Positions 26,202 to 36,062 of a DNA stretch of 64,000 nt are shown here, in pieces (the first letter of the stretch is position 1; the number at the start of each line of letters is the position of its first letter). The position numbers and the translations under genes were made by a program. The notes below the pieces were generated by a model that was not told the DNA's origin, did not search any database, and was given only the letters and a program-made list of their open reading frames with translations. The DNA is from Sphaerisporangium krabiense (GTDB lineage: Bacteria > Actinomycetota > Actinomycetes > Streptosporangiales > Streptosporangiaceae): positions 1-64,000 of the forward strand of contig NZ_JACHBR010000001.1 of the NCBI RefSeq assembly GCF_014200435.1, read 5' to 3'.

Positions 26202-26541
26202 TGAGAACCCTTTCGAGCAGGTTGTGGTCTGGTTGTCCCTGGTTAAGCCGCGGCAGATGCAGGCGAACCAGACCTTCGTCGGCCATGTCGGCGATCAGCA
26301 CGCGGGCCACGCCGAGCGGCACCCGCAGCAACGCGGAGATCTCCGCGACCGAACGAACGGAGTGGCACAACATGATGATCGCCTCCTGCTCTGGGGTGAG
26401 CAGGGACAAATCATCATTCATTATCGGGGCCGACGAGACGAGTGTTTCCATCGCGAGGTGGTAACTGGGCTCGGCGCGGCCCCCGGTGACGGCGTAGGGA
26501 CGGAAAAGAGGTTCGTCCTCGCTTCCGTCACCCCCCAGCAT
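26182..26541 (-). CDS. cvnC: Conservon 3 DUF742 protein (CvnC-like)
   Basis: A 119-aa DUF742 protein, the shortest of the three. It contains LFRPYAVTGGR, VRSVAEISALLRVPLGVARVL and the common C-terminus LLERVLSGLRRL. I start at the ATG at 26541, whose last base pattern TGATG shares one base with the cvnB3 stop. A longer in-frame start at 26676 would lie inside cvnB3 and reads as non-family sequence. Confidence 0.88.
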   Translation of the reverse strand: MLGGDGSEDEPLFRPYAVTGGRAEPSYHLAMETLVSSAPIMNDDLSLLTPEQEAIIMLCHSVRSVAEISALLRVPLGVARVLIADMADEGLVRLHLPRLNQGQPDHNLLERVLSGLRRL

Positions 26542-26963
26542 CACCGGATCCTGGAGGTCTGAAGCTCGGCGCGCAGAGCCGGGGTGAGCACCTGACCAGC
26601 GCGCTCCACCAGCAAGGTCATCTGGTACGCCACCAGACCCATGTCGCACTCCGGCGACGCCAGAACCGCGAGGCACGAGCCGTCGCTGATCGCCATCACC
26701 AGCAGGATGCCGTACTGCATCTCGACGACGGTCTGCGTCACCCCGCCCCCCTCGAACACGCGAGAGGCCCCCGCCGTGAGGCTCAGCAGACCGGCCGCGA
26801 CCGCGGCGAGCTGATCGGCCCTGTCGGCCGGGAACCCCGCCGAGTTGGCCAGCCTGAGTCCGTCGGCCGATACGACGACCGCGTGCGCCACGCCGGGTGT
26901 CCCGCTGACGAACTCCGTGATCAGCCAGTCGAACCTGCGTGCCTCGTGACTCAGCTCAATCAC
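26541..26963 (-). CDS. cvnB: Conservon 3 roadblock/LC7 protein (CvnB-like)
   Basis: A 140-aa roadblock protein, the most divergent of the three CvnB copies: it begins MIELSHEARRFDWLITEF and ends RAELQTSRIR. The core VVVSADGLRLANSAGF, GGVTQTVVEMQYGILLVM and GSCLAVLASPECDMGLVAYQM is conserved. It overlaps cvnA3 by 4 nt. Together with the divergent CvnD3 tail this marks conservon 3 as the older branch. Confidence 0.9.
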   Translation of the reverse strand: MIELSHEARRFDWLITEFVSGTPGVAHAVVVSADGLRLANSAGFPADRADQLAAVAAGLLSLTAGASRVFEGGGVTQTVVEMQYGILLVMAISDGSCLAVLASPECDMGLVAYQMTLLVERAGQVLTPALRAELQTSRIR

Positions 26964-29900
26964 GAACCCTCCTCCTCAGCCCGGTCGCCGTCGGCGCCGG
27001 GTCGTTCGCTGTCACGCGCGGCGGCCTGCGAGAGGTCCGCCCGGCCGCGCCGGATGCCCTGCTGGAAGCGGGACATCCGCGCCCGCACCTGGTCGGCGGA
27101 GACGTCCGCGCGGGGTGCGGGCGTCGCGGGCTTGGGCTGCGGCGCCGTGCCTCCCACCGACCCGGGCACGAGATTGGCCTTCGGCGTGCGCTTCGGCAGA
27201 CCTGCCGCCGTGATACCCCCCATGGCGGGATCCTTCGCCGCGTCGGCGGCCCGCCATCCGGTGTCCGCCTCCGAGCCCCATGCCTGAGGCGCGGCCTCCT
27301 GTCGTGGCGCGCGGGGCGCGCTCGCGGGGGCGGACTCCCGTGGTTCCTCCCGTGGCCGCTCGCGCGAGGCGGCGATCTCACCGGCGTCGGGACGGCGGAA
27401 CCACGCGGACTCGACGGCGGCGAAGATCGGCAGGTACTCGTCCCCCTGCTCCAGCGGCGGCTCGCCGGAGGCCGTGCTTTCCGTTCTCCCCGTGCTCCCC
27501 GTGCTCCCCCTGTTTCCAGAGGTCCCCGTGTTTCCAGAGGTCCCCGTGTTTCCAGAGGTCCCCGTGGTCCCCCTGCTCCCCGTCCCCGTGATCCCCGTAC
27601 CCGGGTTGCCCGCGCCGGGCATCCCCGTACCTGCTCTGGTCCCGGCGATCCCCGCGCCTCCCGGGACACCGGTGCTCCCCGGACCACTCACGGTCTCCGG
27701 ACCGCTCGGGCTCCCCGGACCGGGTCTTCCCCGGTCGGCCAGCCCCGGCCTCGGACCCGCTGCGGGCACCGGCCTGATCGGCAGGGGCGGCAGCGGCGCG
27801 GCGGGGGGCGTCGTGTCGGGCCCGGCGGAGGTGGACGGGTCGGTCGAGGGTCCCACGGGCCCGAAGACCGGGCCGGTGTTCGACGGCGCCTCGAACGGCG
27901 ACCGCTGCCGGGCGGGTCCCGTGCCGGGTCCCACCGGCCCGGTCCCCGGGCCGACCGGGCCTGTACCAGGACCGACCGGGCCCGTACCGGGACCCAGCGG
28001 ACCCGTGCCAGGACCGAGCGGGCCTGTACCGGAGCCGACCGGACCCGTGCCCGAGCCGAGGGGCCCGCTCCCGAGCGGCCCGGTACCGGGACCGAGGGGT
28101 CCGGCGCCGGAGCGGACCGGGCCGGTGCCGGTCCCGGGGCCCGCGGCGCCGGAGAAGCCGCCGGACAGCGGTCCGGTGGGCGTGGGCTCGCCGAAGGGGC
28201 CGAGCCTGCCGCCGAACGTGGACGGCGCCCCGGGGCCGCCGACGGACGGCGCGGACGCCCCGTCGTTGTAGCCGCGGGCCCCGCCGAGCGCCGGGCCGGT
28301 GTCTCCCGCGCCGGGCACCGGGGCGCGTCCGGGCACCACCGAGATGAGCTGGGGCGGGAACAGGACCATCGCGATCAGCCCGGAGGCGTCGCCCCTGCGG
28401 AGCTGAATGCGGATGCCGTGCCGCAGGGCGAGGCGGCCGACCACGAACAGGCCCATGCGGCGCGACACCGACACGTCCACGACCGGCGGGTCGGCGAGCC
28501 TGCGGTTGATGTCGGCGATCTCCTCCGGCGTCATGCCGATGCCGGCGTCGCTGACCGCCAGCAGCGCGCCGCCGCCCTCGATCATGCTGCTGGACACCAC
28601 GACGCGCGTGTTGCCCGGGGAGAACGCGAGGGCGTTCTCGACCAGCTCGGCGACCAGGTGGACCACGTCGTTGGCGGCGTGCCCGGCGACGGCGGCGCTG
28701 CGGTGCACCTTGACGTTGACCCGCTCGTAGTCCTCGACCTCCGACAGGGAGGCGCGCACGACGTCGACGAGCTTGGCGGGCTGGCTGCGCTTGCGCGTCG
28801 CCTCGTGCCCGGCGAGGACCAGCAGGTTCTCACTGTTGCGGCGCATGCGGGTGGCGAGGTGGTCGAGCTTGAACAGGTCGGCGAGCCGCCCGCCGTCCTG
28901 CTCGCCGCGCTCCAGGCCGTCGATGAGGGAGATCTGCCGCTCGACCAGGGTCTGGATGCGCCGGGAGAGGTTGACGAACATGGCGTTGACGTTGCCGCGG
29001 AGCTGGGACTCCTCGGCGGCCAGGCGCAGGGCCTGGCGGTGCACCTCGTCGAACGCGGTGGCGACCTCGCCGATCTCGTCGTGGCTGCCGATGAGGATCG
29101 GCTGCACGTCGGGGGCCTCGGTGGCGTCGCCGGACTCGCGCATGCGGCGCACCACCGCGGGCAGGCGGAACCCGGCGATCTCCAGCGCCTCGGAGCGCAG
29201 CCGGCGCAGCGGTCTGACCAGCGAGCGGGCGATCAGCACGGTGGTGGTGAGGACGAGTACGACGAGGGCGAGGATGAGCACCGCGGCGATGATGGCGTTG
29301 CGCCGTTCGCCCGACTCCAGCACCGAGGCGCGCGCGGCCAGCGACTCCGAGACCCGTCCCTCGACCTGGCGCAGCAGGTCGATCGTCTTGGTGACGTCGT
29401 CGAACCACTGCCTGACCGACAGGCCGTGTCCCCTGGCGTCCTGGATCGGCAGGTTGCGGCTGGCCAGCGCGATGGCCCACGACTTGGTCAGCTCGGCGCG
29501 CACGACCTGGGAGCCGCGCAGGGTCTGGGCGAGGTAGCGGCCGTTGTCGACGCCGGCCTCGGCGTTGAAGGTCGTCATCGCGGCCCGCTGCCGCGACCGC
29601 GCGGCGATGAACTCCTCAAGGGTGTCGGAGGTGAACCGCTGCTGGCGCAGCAGGGTGCCGATCAGCGTGGCGCGCTGCTGGGACGCCTCCTCCTTGGCGT
29701 GGGCCAGGGCGCTGAGGCCGCGGGCGTCGCCGACCAGCTCGGGGTCCTCGCCCATCTGGCTGATCTCGTCGTGCAGCCGCAGGATCGACGCGATGAGGTC
29801 GGTGTACTTGGGCGGCTGGTTGCCGGCGCGGATGACGGGGAGCTGGTCCAGGCGGTGTCCGACCTGGAGGGCCGCCTCGGCGGCGCGCACCCCGTAGCCG

Positions 29901-30349
29901 GCGTCGATCTCGGCGAGATCCTGCCGCACGGTCGCGATCCCGGCGTCCACGGCGCGGCGCTGTTCCTCCAGGGCCGCCACCTGCTGGCGGGTCACGCGAC
30001 TCCACACGCCCATGTCGCGTTCCAACCCCAGCTGCATGCCGAGGTCGCGCAGATGGCCCGCCATCACGGCCTCCGCGGCGTTGCGCTGGTAGGCGGCGAC
30101 GCTGTCGATCGCCGTGACGACACGCAGGCTCGCGAGCAGCACACCGACGATCGTGGGCACCAGGATGAGGGCCGTCAGGCGCGTCGGCACGCGCCAGTTC
30201 CGCAGCGAGAGACGGGAGGAACCGCTCCGGCCGTGCTGGCCTCCGCCCGAACCCCCCTGGCCGCTCGAACGCTTGTGCCGCTTGGTCCTCAGGCCGTCCC
30301 CCGCCCCGGCCAGGAGTGTGGACTTGATCTCGGTTTCCGTTGTGCTCAC
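26960..30349 (-). CDS. cvnA: Conservon 3 sensor histidine kinase-like protein (CvnA-like)
   Basis: A receptor-like kinase of about 1129 aa, the largest of the three. TM1 is LTALILVPTIVGVLLASL; a nitrate/nitrite-sensor-like helical domain precedes TM2 (AIIAAVLILALVVLVLTTTVLIA). The kinase core has LDHLATRMRRNSENLLVLAG, AELVENALAFSPG, DAGIGM and GLFVVGRLALR. The C-terminal 450 residues are low complexity: at least ten GTGP-containing repeats, then TSGNTG repeats, then the common end LPKRTPKANLVPGS. I prefer the GTG at 30349, 16 codons into the longest frame and behind a G-rich ribosome site. The tail is long and disordered, perhaps a scaffold; that is inference. Confidence 0.87.
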   Translation of the reverse strand: MSTTETEIKSTLLAGAGDGLRTKRHKRSSGQGGSGGGQHGRSGSSRLSLRNWRVPTRLTALILVPTIVGVLLASLRVVTAIDSVAAYQRNAAEAVMAGHLRDLGMQLGLERDMGVWSRVTRQQVAALEEQRRAVDAGIATVRQDLAEIDAGYGVRAAEAALQVGHRLDQLPVIRAGNQPPKYTDLIASILRLHDEISQMGEDPELVGDARGLSALAHAKEEASQQRATLIGTLLRQQRFTSDTLEEFIAARSRQRAAMTTFNAEAGVDNGRYLAQTLRGSQVVRAELTKSWAIALASRNLPIQDARGHGLSVRQWFDDVTKTIDLLRQVEGRVSESLAARASVLESGERRNAIIAAVLILALVVLVLTTTVLIARSLVRPLRRLRSEALEIAGFRLPAVVRRMRESGDATEAPDVQPILIGSHDEIGEVATAFDEVHRQALRLAAEESQLRGNVNAMFVNLSRRIQTLVERQISLIDGLERGEQDGGRLADLFKLDHLATRMRRNSENLLVLAGHEATRKRSQPAKLVDVVRASLSEVEDYERVNVKVHRSAAVAGHAANDVVHLVAELVENALAFSPGNTRVVVSSSMIEGGGALLAVSDAGIGMTPEEIADINRRLADPPVVDVSVSRRMGLFVVGRLALRHGIRIQLRRGDASGLIAMVLFPPQLISVVPGRAPVPGAGDTGPALGGARGYNDGASAPSVGGPGAPSTFGGRLGPFGEPTPTGPLSGGFSGAAGPGTGTGPVRSGAGPLGPGTGPLGSGPLGSGTGPVGSGTGPLGPGTGPLGPGTGPVGPGTGPVGPGTGPVGPGTGPARQRSPFEAPSNTGPVFGPVGPSTDPSTSAGPDTTPPAAPLPPLPIRPVPAAGPRPGLADRGRPGPGSPSGPETVSGPGSTGVPGGAGIAGTRAGTGMPGAGNPGTGITGTGSRGTTGTSGNTGTSGNTGTSGNRGSTGSTGRTESTASGEPPLEQGDEYLPIFAAVESAWFRRPDAGEIAASRERPREEPRESAPASAPRAPRQEAAPQAWGSEADTGWRAADAAKDPAMGGITAAGLPKRTPKANLVPGSVGGTAPQPKPATPAPRADVSADQVRARMSRFQQGIRRGRADLSQAAARDSERPGADGDRAEEEGS
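27513..27566. repeat. Three perfect 18-nt tandem repeats in cvnA3
   Basis: TTTCCAGAGGTCCCCGTG occurs three times head to tail without a mismatch, encoding Thr-Ser-Gly-Asn-Thr-Gly units in the linker. Perfect copies suggest recent slippage and possible length variation between strains. Confidence 0.9.
27910..28065. repeat. Degenerate Gly-Thr-Gly-Pro repeats in cvnA3
   Basis: A run of diverged 15- to 18-nt units encoding Gly-Pro-Gly-Thr-Gly-Pro (Leu/Val) in the Pro/Gly-rich region after the HATPase domain. Confidence 0.8.
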
Positions 30350-30421
30350 CGTGCCACCCCCCACGATCTTCCATGCATGGATGACGGCATGGCTGATAAT
30401 TACGTAAGCGGGGACAATTCG

Positions 30422-30434
30422 ACCACAAGGTCAC
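30422..30434. promoter_or_regulatory. Conservon upstream motif, second copy
   Basis: ACCACAAGGTCAC, identical to 6282-6294, placed 72 nt upstream of the cvnA3 start. On the minus strand it contains TTGTGG, which could be a -35 element, with AT-rich bases about 16-20 nt further downstream. Confidence 0.4.
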
Positions 30435-30522
30435 CAATGCCGTAGCCGGAACTCATCACACTGCACGCAATTGTTATGAATCCCGAAGCGACCTCGTACC
30501 CCCCCGACCTGCGCACACGCCG

Positions 30523-32862
30523 TCAACGCAGTGCCGCGAGCACCTGCCCGCGAACCTGCGCGCGCTGCGCGGCGTCGGTCAGCGGCCGCCCCGACCGGTC
30601 GACCACGTAGAAGACGTCAACAGCCTCCGCGCCGAGAGTCTCTACGCGCGCGGCGCGCACGTCAAGGTTGCATTCACCGAAAGCACGCCCGATTCGCCAC
30701 AAAAGCCCCGGGCGATCATGAGCGCGGACCTCCACGACAGTCGCAGTTAGGGACGCGTCATCCACCAGGTTGACGCGCGGCGGCGCGACCGGAACGCGAG
30801 TCGGCCTCATTGACCTGCTACGTCGCGCCAGACGCTGTTCGATGTCCAGCCGCCCGGCGAGCACCAGACGCAGATCGGCCTCCAGCGTCGCCGGGTCCGG
30901 CGGCGCGCCGTACTCCGGCGACACCGAAAATTCGATGACGGCCGTGGCGGCCGCCGAGGCCGCGGAAGCGGCCCGCACGACCATGCGATGCGCCGCCAGC
31001 ACCCCCGCCGCGCGCCACAGCAGCCCCGGCCGGTCCGGCGCCACGACGGTCACCGCGCCGCCGTGGACCCGCACCGCCCCGCCGCCGTGCCGGGCCAGGG
31101 ACGCCTGGCGCGGCGACAGGACCGGAGCGGGCGCGGGCGGGCTGCCCGCCAGCACCGAGCGCACCCTGCGGACCAGGTCGGATACCAGCGACGCCTTCCA
31201 GGCGTTCCACGCGGCGGGCCCGGTGGCGTTGCCGTCCGCCACGGCGAGCGCGGACAGCAGCTCCAGGACCTCGCGCGTGCCGACCGCCTCGGCCACCCGC
31301 GAGATCGTGACGGGATCGTCCAGGTCACGGCGGGTGGCCGTCTCCGGCAGCAGCAGGTGGTGGCGCACGACGGTGGCCAGCACCCCGACGTCGGCGGGCG
31401 GCAGGCCCATGCGCGCGCCGATGTCCCTGGCGACGACCTCGCCCGTCGTGGAATGGTCGCCGGGCCATCCCTTGCCGATGTCGTGCAGCAGGGCGGCGAT
31501 GAGCAGCAGGTCAGGGCGGGAAACCTCGCGGGTGAAGGACGCCGCGCCCGCCGCCGTCTCGATGAGGTGACGGTCGACGGTGAAGCGGTGGACCGGGTTG
31601 CGCTGCGGGCGGTGCCGCACCCGCTCCCAGTCGGGGATGAGCCGCACGATGACGCCGGCCTGGTCCAGTTCCTCCCACACCGGGACGGCCGCGCGCCCGG
31701 CGCCCAGCAGCGCCACCAGCGCGTCGCGGGCCTCGGCCGGCCAGGGCACGGGCATCGGGGGCGACTGGGCGGCCAGCAGCGCGACCGTCGCGGGGGCCAT
31801 GGGGAGGCCGGACCCGGCGGCGGCGGCCGCGACCCTGAGCACGAGGACCGGGTCGGTTCTCGGGGTCACGCCGCGGGCGAGCACGACCTCGCCGCCGTGC
31901 TCCACCACGCCGTCGGCCAGCGGACGGCGTCCGCGGGGCGCGGGGCCGGTCAGCAGCCGGTCCACGGTGCGCCAGGTGGAGTCGAGGGCGTGCGCGACCG
32001 TCCGGCCGGCCTCGGCCAGGCGGCGCATCAGCGCCTCGGCGTCCAGCAGCCCGAGCGCCGCGGCGACGGCGTCCTGTTCCTGGAGCACCAGCCGGTCGGC
32101 GCCGCGCGCGGTGACGAGGTGGAGGGCGTGCCGGACGTCCAGCAGCAGTTCGTGGGCCTCACGGACCCGGGGGCCCGGCGCGGAGGCGACCCAGGCGGCG
32201 GCCACGGCCTGCATCGCCTGGACGTCGCGCAGGCCGCCCCGGGAGTCCCTGAGGTCGGGTTCCAGCAGGAAGGCCAGCTCGCCGGAGGACTCGGCGCGCT
32301 TGCCCGCGGCCTCGCGCAGCTCGGCGAGCCGCCGCCGGGCGTCGGAGCGCCAGTCGGCGAGCACGGCCTCGCGGGCCGCCCTGGTCAGCTCCGGGTCCCC
32401 GGCGACGTGCCGGGCCTGGATCAGGCCGAGCACCGCCTTGAGGTCCTCGCGGGCGACCGTGACGGCCTCCTCGACGGTGCGGACGGAGTGGTCGAGGCCG
32501 AGCCCGGAGTCCCAGATCGGGTACCAGAGGCGGTCGGCGACACCGGCGACCTCGTCCTGTCCGTCGTGCAGCAGCACCAGGTCCAGGTCGCTGCCGGGGG
32601 CGAGGTCGCCGCGCCCCAGGCTGCCGACCGCGACCAGCGCCAGCCCCGCGCCCGCGTAGGGCGGGCGGCCGCCCGGCGCGCCGGTGAAGGAGTGCCCGCT
32701 CCTGGCTCCCCCGGTCCCGCCTCCGCCGTCCCCGCCGTTCTTGCCGTCCCTGTCGCGCGGCGCAGGGGACGCCGTGCGGAACAGGCCGGTCAGCCAGCGG
32801 TCGACGTCCGCGGCCCGCTCCTTGCGGGCCGCGGCGTATGAGCGAGCGTCGCCTCTCATCAT
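30523..32862 (-). CDS. glnD: PII nucleotidyltransferase/deadenylylase GlnD
   Basis: A 779-aa bifunctional enzyme that modifies and demodifies PII according to glutamine. In actinomycetes the GlnK modification is adenylylation rather than uridylylation. Domains in order: nucleotidyltransferase with GSLGRGDLAPGSDLDLVLL, a helical GlnD-type region (LEPDLRDSRGGLRDVQAM), an HD hydrolase domain (LIAALLHDIGKGWPGDHSTTGE), and two ACT domains (VVAPDRPGLLWRAAGVLA and VRAHDRPGLLWRIGRAF). A Gly-rich insert near residues 42-55 is unusual but outside the motifs. It starts 4 nt after the glnK stop, as the last gene of amtB-glnK-glnD. Confidence 0.95.
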   Translation of the reverse strand: MMRGDARSYAAARKERAADVDRWLTGLFRTASPAPRDRDGKNGGDGGGGTGGARSGHSFTGAPGGRPPYAGAGLALVAVGSLGRGDLAPGSDLDLVLLHDGQDEVAGVADRLWYPIWDSGLGLDHSVRTVEEAVTVAREDLKAVLGLIQARHVAGDPELTRAAREAVLADWRSDARRRLAELREAAGKRAESSGELAFLLEPDLRDSRGGLRDVQAMQAVAAAWVASAPGPRVREAHELLLDVRHALHLVTARGADRLVLQEQDAVAAALGLLDAEALMRRLAEAGRTVAHALDSTWRTVDRLLTGPAPRGRRPLADGVVEHGGEVVLARGVTPRTDPVLVLRVAAAAAGSGLPMAPATVALLAAQSPPMPVPWPAEARDALVALLGAGRAAVPVWEELDQAGVIVRLIPDWERVRHRPQRNPVHRFTVDRHLIETAAGAASFTREVSRPDLLLIAALLHDIGKGWPGDHSTTGEVVARDIGARMGLPPADVGVLATVVRHHLLLPETATRRDLDDPVTISRVAEAVGTREVLELLSALAVADGNATGPAAWNAWKASLVSDLVRRVRSVLAGSPPAPAPVLSPRQASLARHGGGAVRVHGGAVTVVAPDRPGLLWRAAGVLAAHRMVVRAASAASAAATAVIEFSVSPEYGAPPDPATLEADLRLVLAGRLDIEQRLARRSRSMRPTRVPVAPPRVNLVDDASLTATVVEVRAHDRPGLLWRIGRAFGECNLDVRAARVETLGAEAVDVFYVVDRSGRPLTDAAQRAQVRGQVLAALR

Positions 32863-32866
32863 CCGG

Positions 32867-34527
<1,661 letters not shown>

Positions 34528-34639
34528 TCGACGCGACCCTCCTTACAAATGGCGTGAGGCCGATTTCTCCGGCAGTGGGCGCTTCAGGGCTCCATTGACC
34601 GGCTGCGCACTGACGTAGGCGAAAGCGTGTTCTTCCGCC

Positions 34640-34677
34640 GTTTCAGGTCTCGACCAGGCGTGTTTCACGTACGTGAA
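34640..34677 (-). promoter_or_regulatory. GlnR box upstream of amtB-glnK-glnD
   Basis: On the minus strand the bases read TTCAC-N6-GAAAC-N6-GGTCG-N6-GAAAC, in exact register with the described GlnR consensus GTnAC-N6-GAAAC-N6-GTnAC-N6-GAAAC; both GAAAC boxes are perfect and the two GTnAC boxes weaker. GlnR is the actinomycete nitrogen-limitation regulator and amtB is a classic target, so position and sequence agree. Confidence 0.8.
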
Positions 34678-34692
34678 ACTCGCGGACACGGT

Positions 34693-34708
34693 GTTTCGGC
34701 CATGTTTC
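34693..34708 (-). promoter_or_regulatory. Additional GAAAC pair (possible second GlnR site)
   Basis: GAAAC-N6-GAAAC on the minus strand, 16 nt further upstream of the main box. The flanking half-site positions (ACACT and TCCGC) are poor, so this is at best a weak auxiliary site. Confidence 0.4.
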
Positions 34709-34867
34709 GGATGGAGTGTCACCCATATTGAGCAGGACCGAAATCGGATGCCGCCGGGCACGCCGAACCCGCAGGGCGGCCTTCTCAGGGCAATGACCTG
34801 CGGGCACGCGGCGACCAGCCGCGAAGGCGGTCGCCAAGAGGGGATATGGGGTTGAGCCTGGGCGCGG

Positions 34868-35809
34868 CTACGCCGCCGTGGCGGCCAGCTTCCTCAGGCG
34901 GGCCAGCGCGTCACGCTCGATGCGGCGGGCGCGGTCGCGGCCGATTCCGTACTTCTCGCCGACCTCGGTGAGCGTGTGCTCGCGCCCGTCCACCAGGCCG
35001 TAGCGCCAGCGCAGCATCTCGCGGGTCTGGCCCTCCAGCCCGAGCAGCCAGTCCTCCAGGCGCTCGCGCTCCAGCGTGTCCAGGGCCTGCTGCTCGGGGT
35101 CGGCCCAGGTCTCGTCGGCGATCATGTCGCCGAGCTCGGTCTCGTCCTCGTCGCCCACGCCGAGCTGGAGCGACACCGGGTCGGAGGCCCAGCGGCGCAG
35201 CTCGCGGACCCGCTCGATGGGCAGGTCGAGGATGGTGGCGAGGTCGGAGTCGGTGGGCTCGGCGTCCAGCTCGGCCATCAGGTCGCGCCGCACGCGCATC
35301 AGCCGGGTCATCTGCTCACCCGCGTGGGTCGGCAGGCGCACGGGCCTCGCCTGCTCGTGGATGGCGCGGCCCACGGACTGGCGGATCCACCATGTGGCGT
35401 AGGTGGAGAACTTGTAGCCCCTGCGGTAGTCGAACTTCTCCACGGCCCTGACCAGGCCCAGGTTCCCCTCCTGGACCAGGTCGATGAGCGGCATGCCGCG
35501 CCCGGAGTACTTGCGGGCGACGGCGACGACCAGCCGCAGGTTGGCCTGGATGAACTCGTCCTTGGCCCGCTGCCCCGACACCGCGAGCCGCTCCAGCTCC
35601 TCGTCTGTGGCGTCGGACGCCTTCGGCTCGGGCAGCCCGCTGTCCAGGAGCTGCTCGGCGAACAGGCCCGCCTCGATGCGCTTGGCGAGCTCGACCTCCT
35701 GCTCCGCGCTGAGAAGCGGCACTCGCCCGATCTCGGCCAGGTAGGTGCCGAGCAGATCCCTCTCGGCGCCCTGCTGCTCCTGCGTCCGATTCCCCGTCGG
35801 CATCGCCAT
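34868..35809 (-). CDS. RNA polymerase sigma factor, RpoD-related group 2 (HrdA/HrdD/SigB-like)
   Basis: A 313-aa sigma-70 factor. Region 1.2 is DLLGTYLAEIGRVPLLSAEQEVELAKRIEAG. Region 2 holds IDLVQEGNLGLVRAVEKFDYRRGYKFSTYATWWIRQSV, the core-binding and -10 recognition motif. Region 3 follows, and region 4 ends with LTEVGEKYGIGRDRARRIERDALARLRKL. It lacks the long acidic N-terminal extension of the primary sigma factor, so I call it a non-essential group 2 paralogue. The start is uncertain: a GTG at 35821 sits on the ribosome site, while the ATG at 35809 has GAGG 13 nt upstream. A 240-nt leader with a TCCTCC/GGAGGA hairpin (35975-35990) precedes it. Confidence 0.9.
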   Translation of the reverse strand: MAMPTGNRTQEQQGAERDLLGTYLAEIGRVPLLSAEQEVELAKRIEAGLFAEQLLDSGLPEPKASDATDEELERLAVSGQRAKDEFIQANLRLVVAVARKYSGRGMPLIDLVQEGNLGLVRAVEKFDYRRGYKFSTYATWWIRQSVGRAIHEQARPVRLPTHAGEQMTRLMRVRRDLMAELDAEPTDSDLATILDLPIERVRELRRWASDPVSLQLGVGDEDETELGDMIADETWADPEQQALDTLERERLEDWLLGLEGQTREMLRWRYGLVDGREHTLTEVGEKYGIGRDRARRIERDALARLRKLAATAA

Positions 35810-36062
35810 TACGATGGCCACCTCGTCTCGCCATGCCCGCTGTATATGCGGATGGAGTCCGCCGCCCCCGGCAGATGGCCGCGCGGCGTCCTCTCCCCCT
35901 TGTCTTGCTCAATCAACGACCAGTCCACGGCAAAGATTCCCTAATGGGATACGCCCGGAGAATGGTTTCCAACGTCCTCCTCAGGGAGGAGTCACCCCAT
36001 CAATCGGGCTACTATCCCCCGCTGAACAGGGACGAAAGCGCTGATTCAGCCGCGCCGAATGC

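Larger units (their letters stand above)
34528..34867. other. amtB control region
   Basis: 340 nt between the sigma-factor stop and the amtB start, both genes on the minus strand. It holds the GlnR box and extra GAAAC half sites given separately. I see no credible gene; short ORFs here lack family motifs. Confidence 0.7.

Noticed and set aside
26939-30445. Very long plus-strand frame (1168 codons) opposite cvnA3
   Set aside because: It is the antisense shadow of a GC-rich gene: no family motifs, Gly/Arg/Ala/Asp-biased composition, and the minus strand encodes a coherent kinase.
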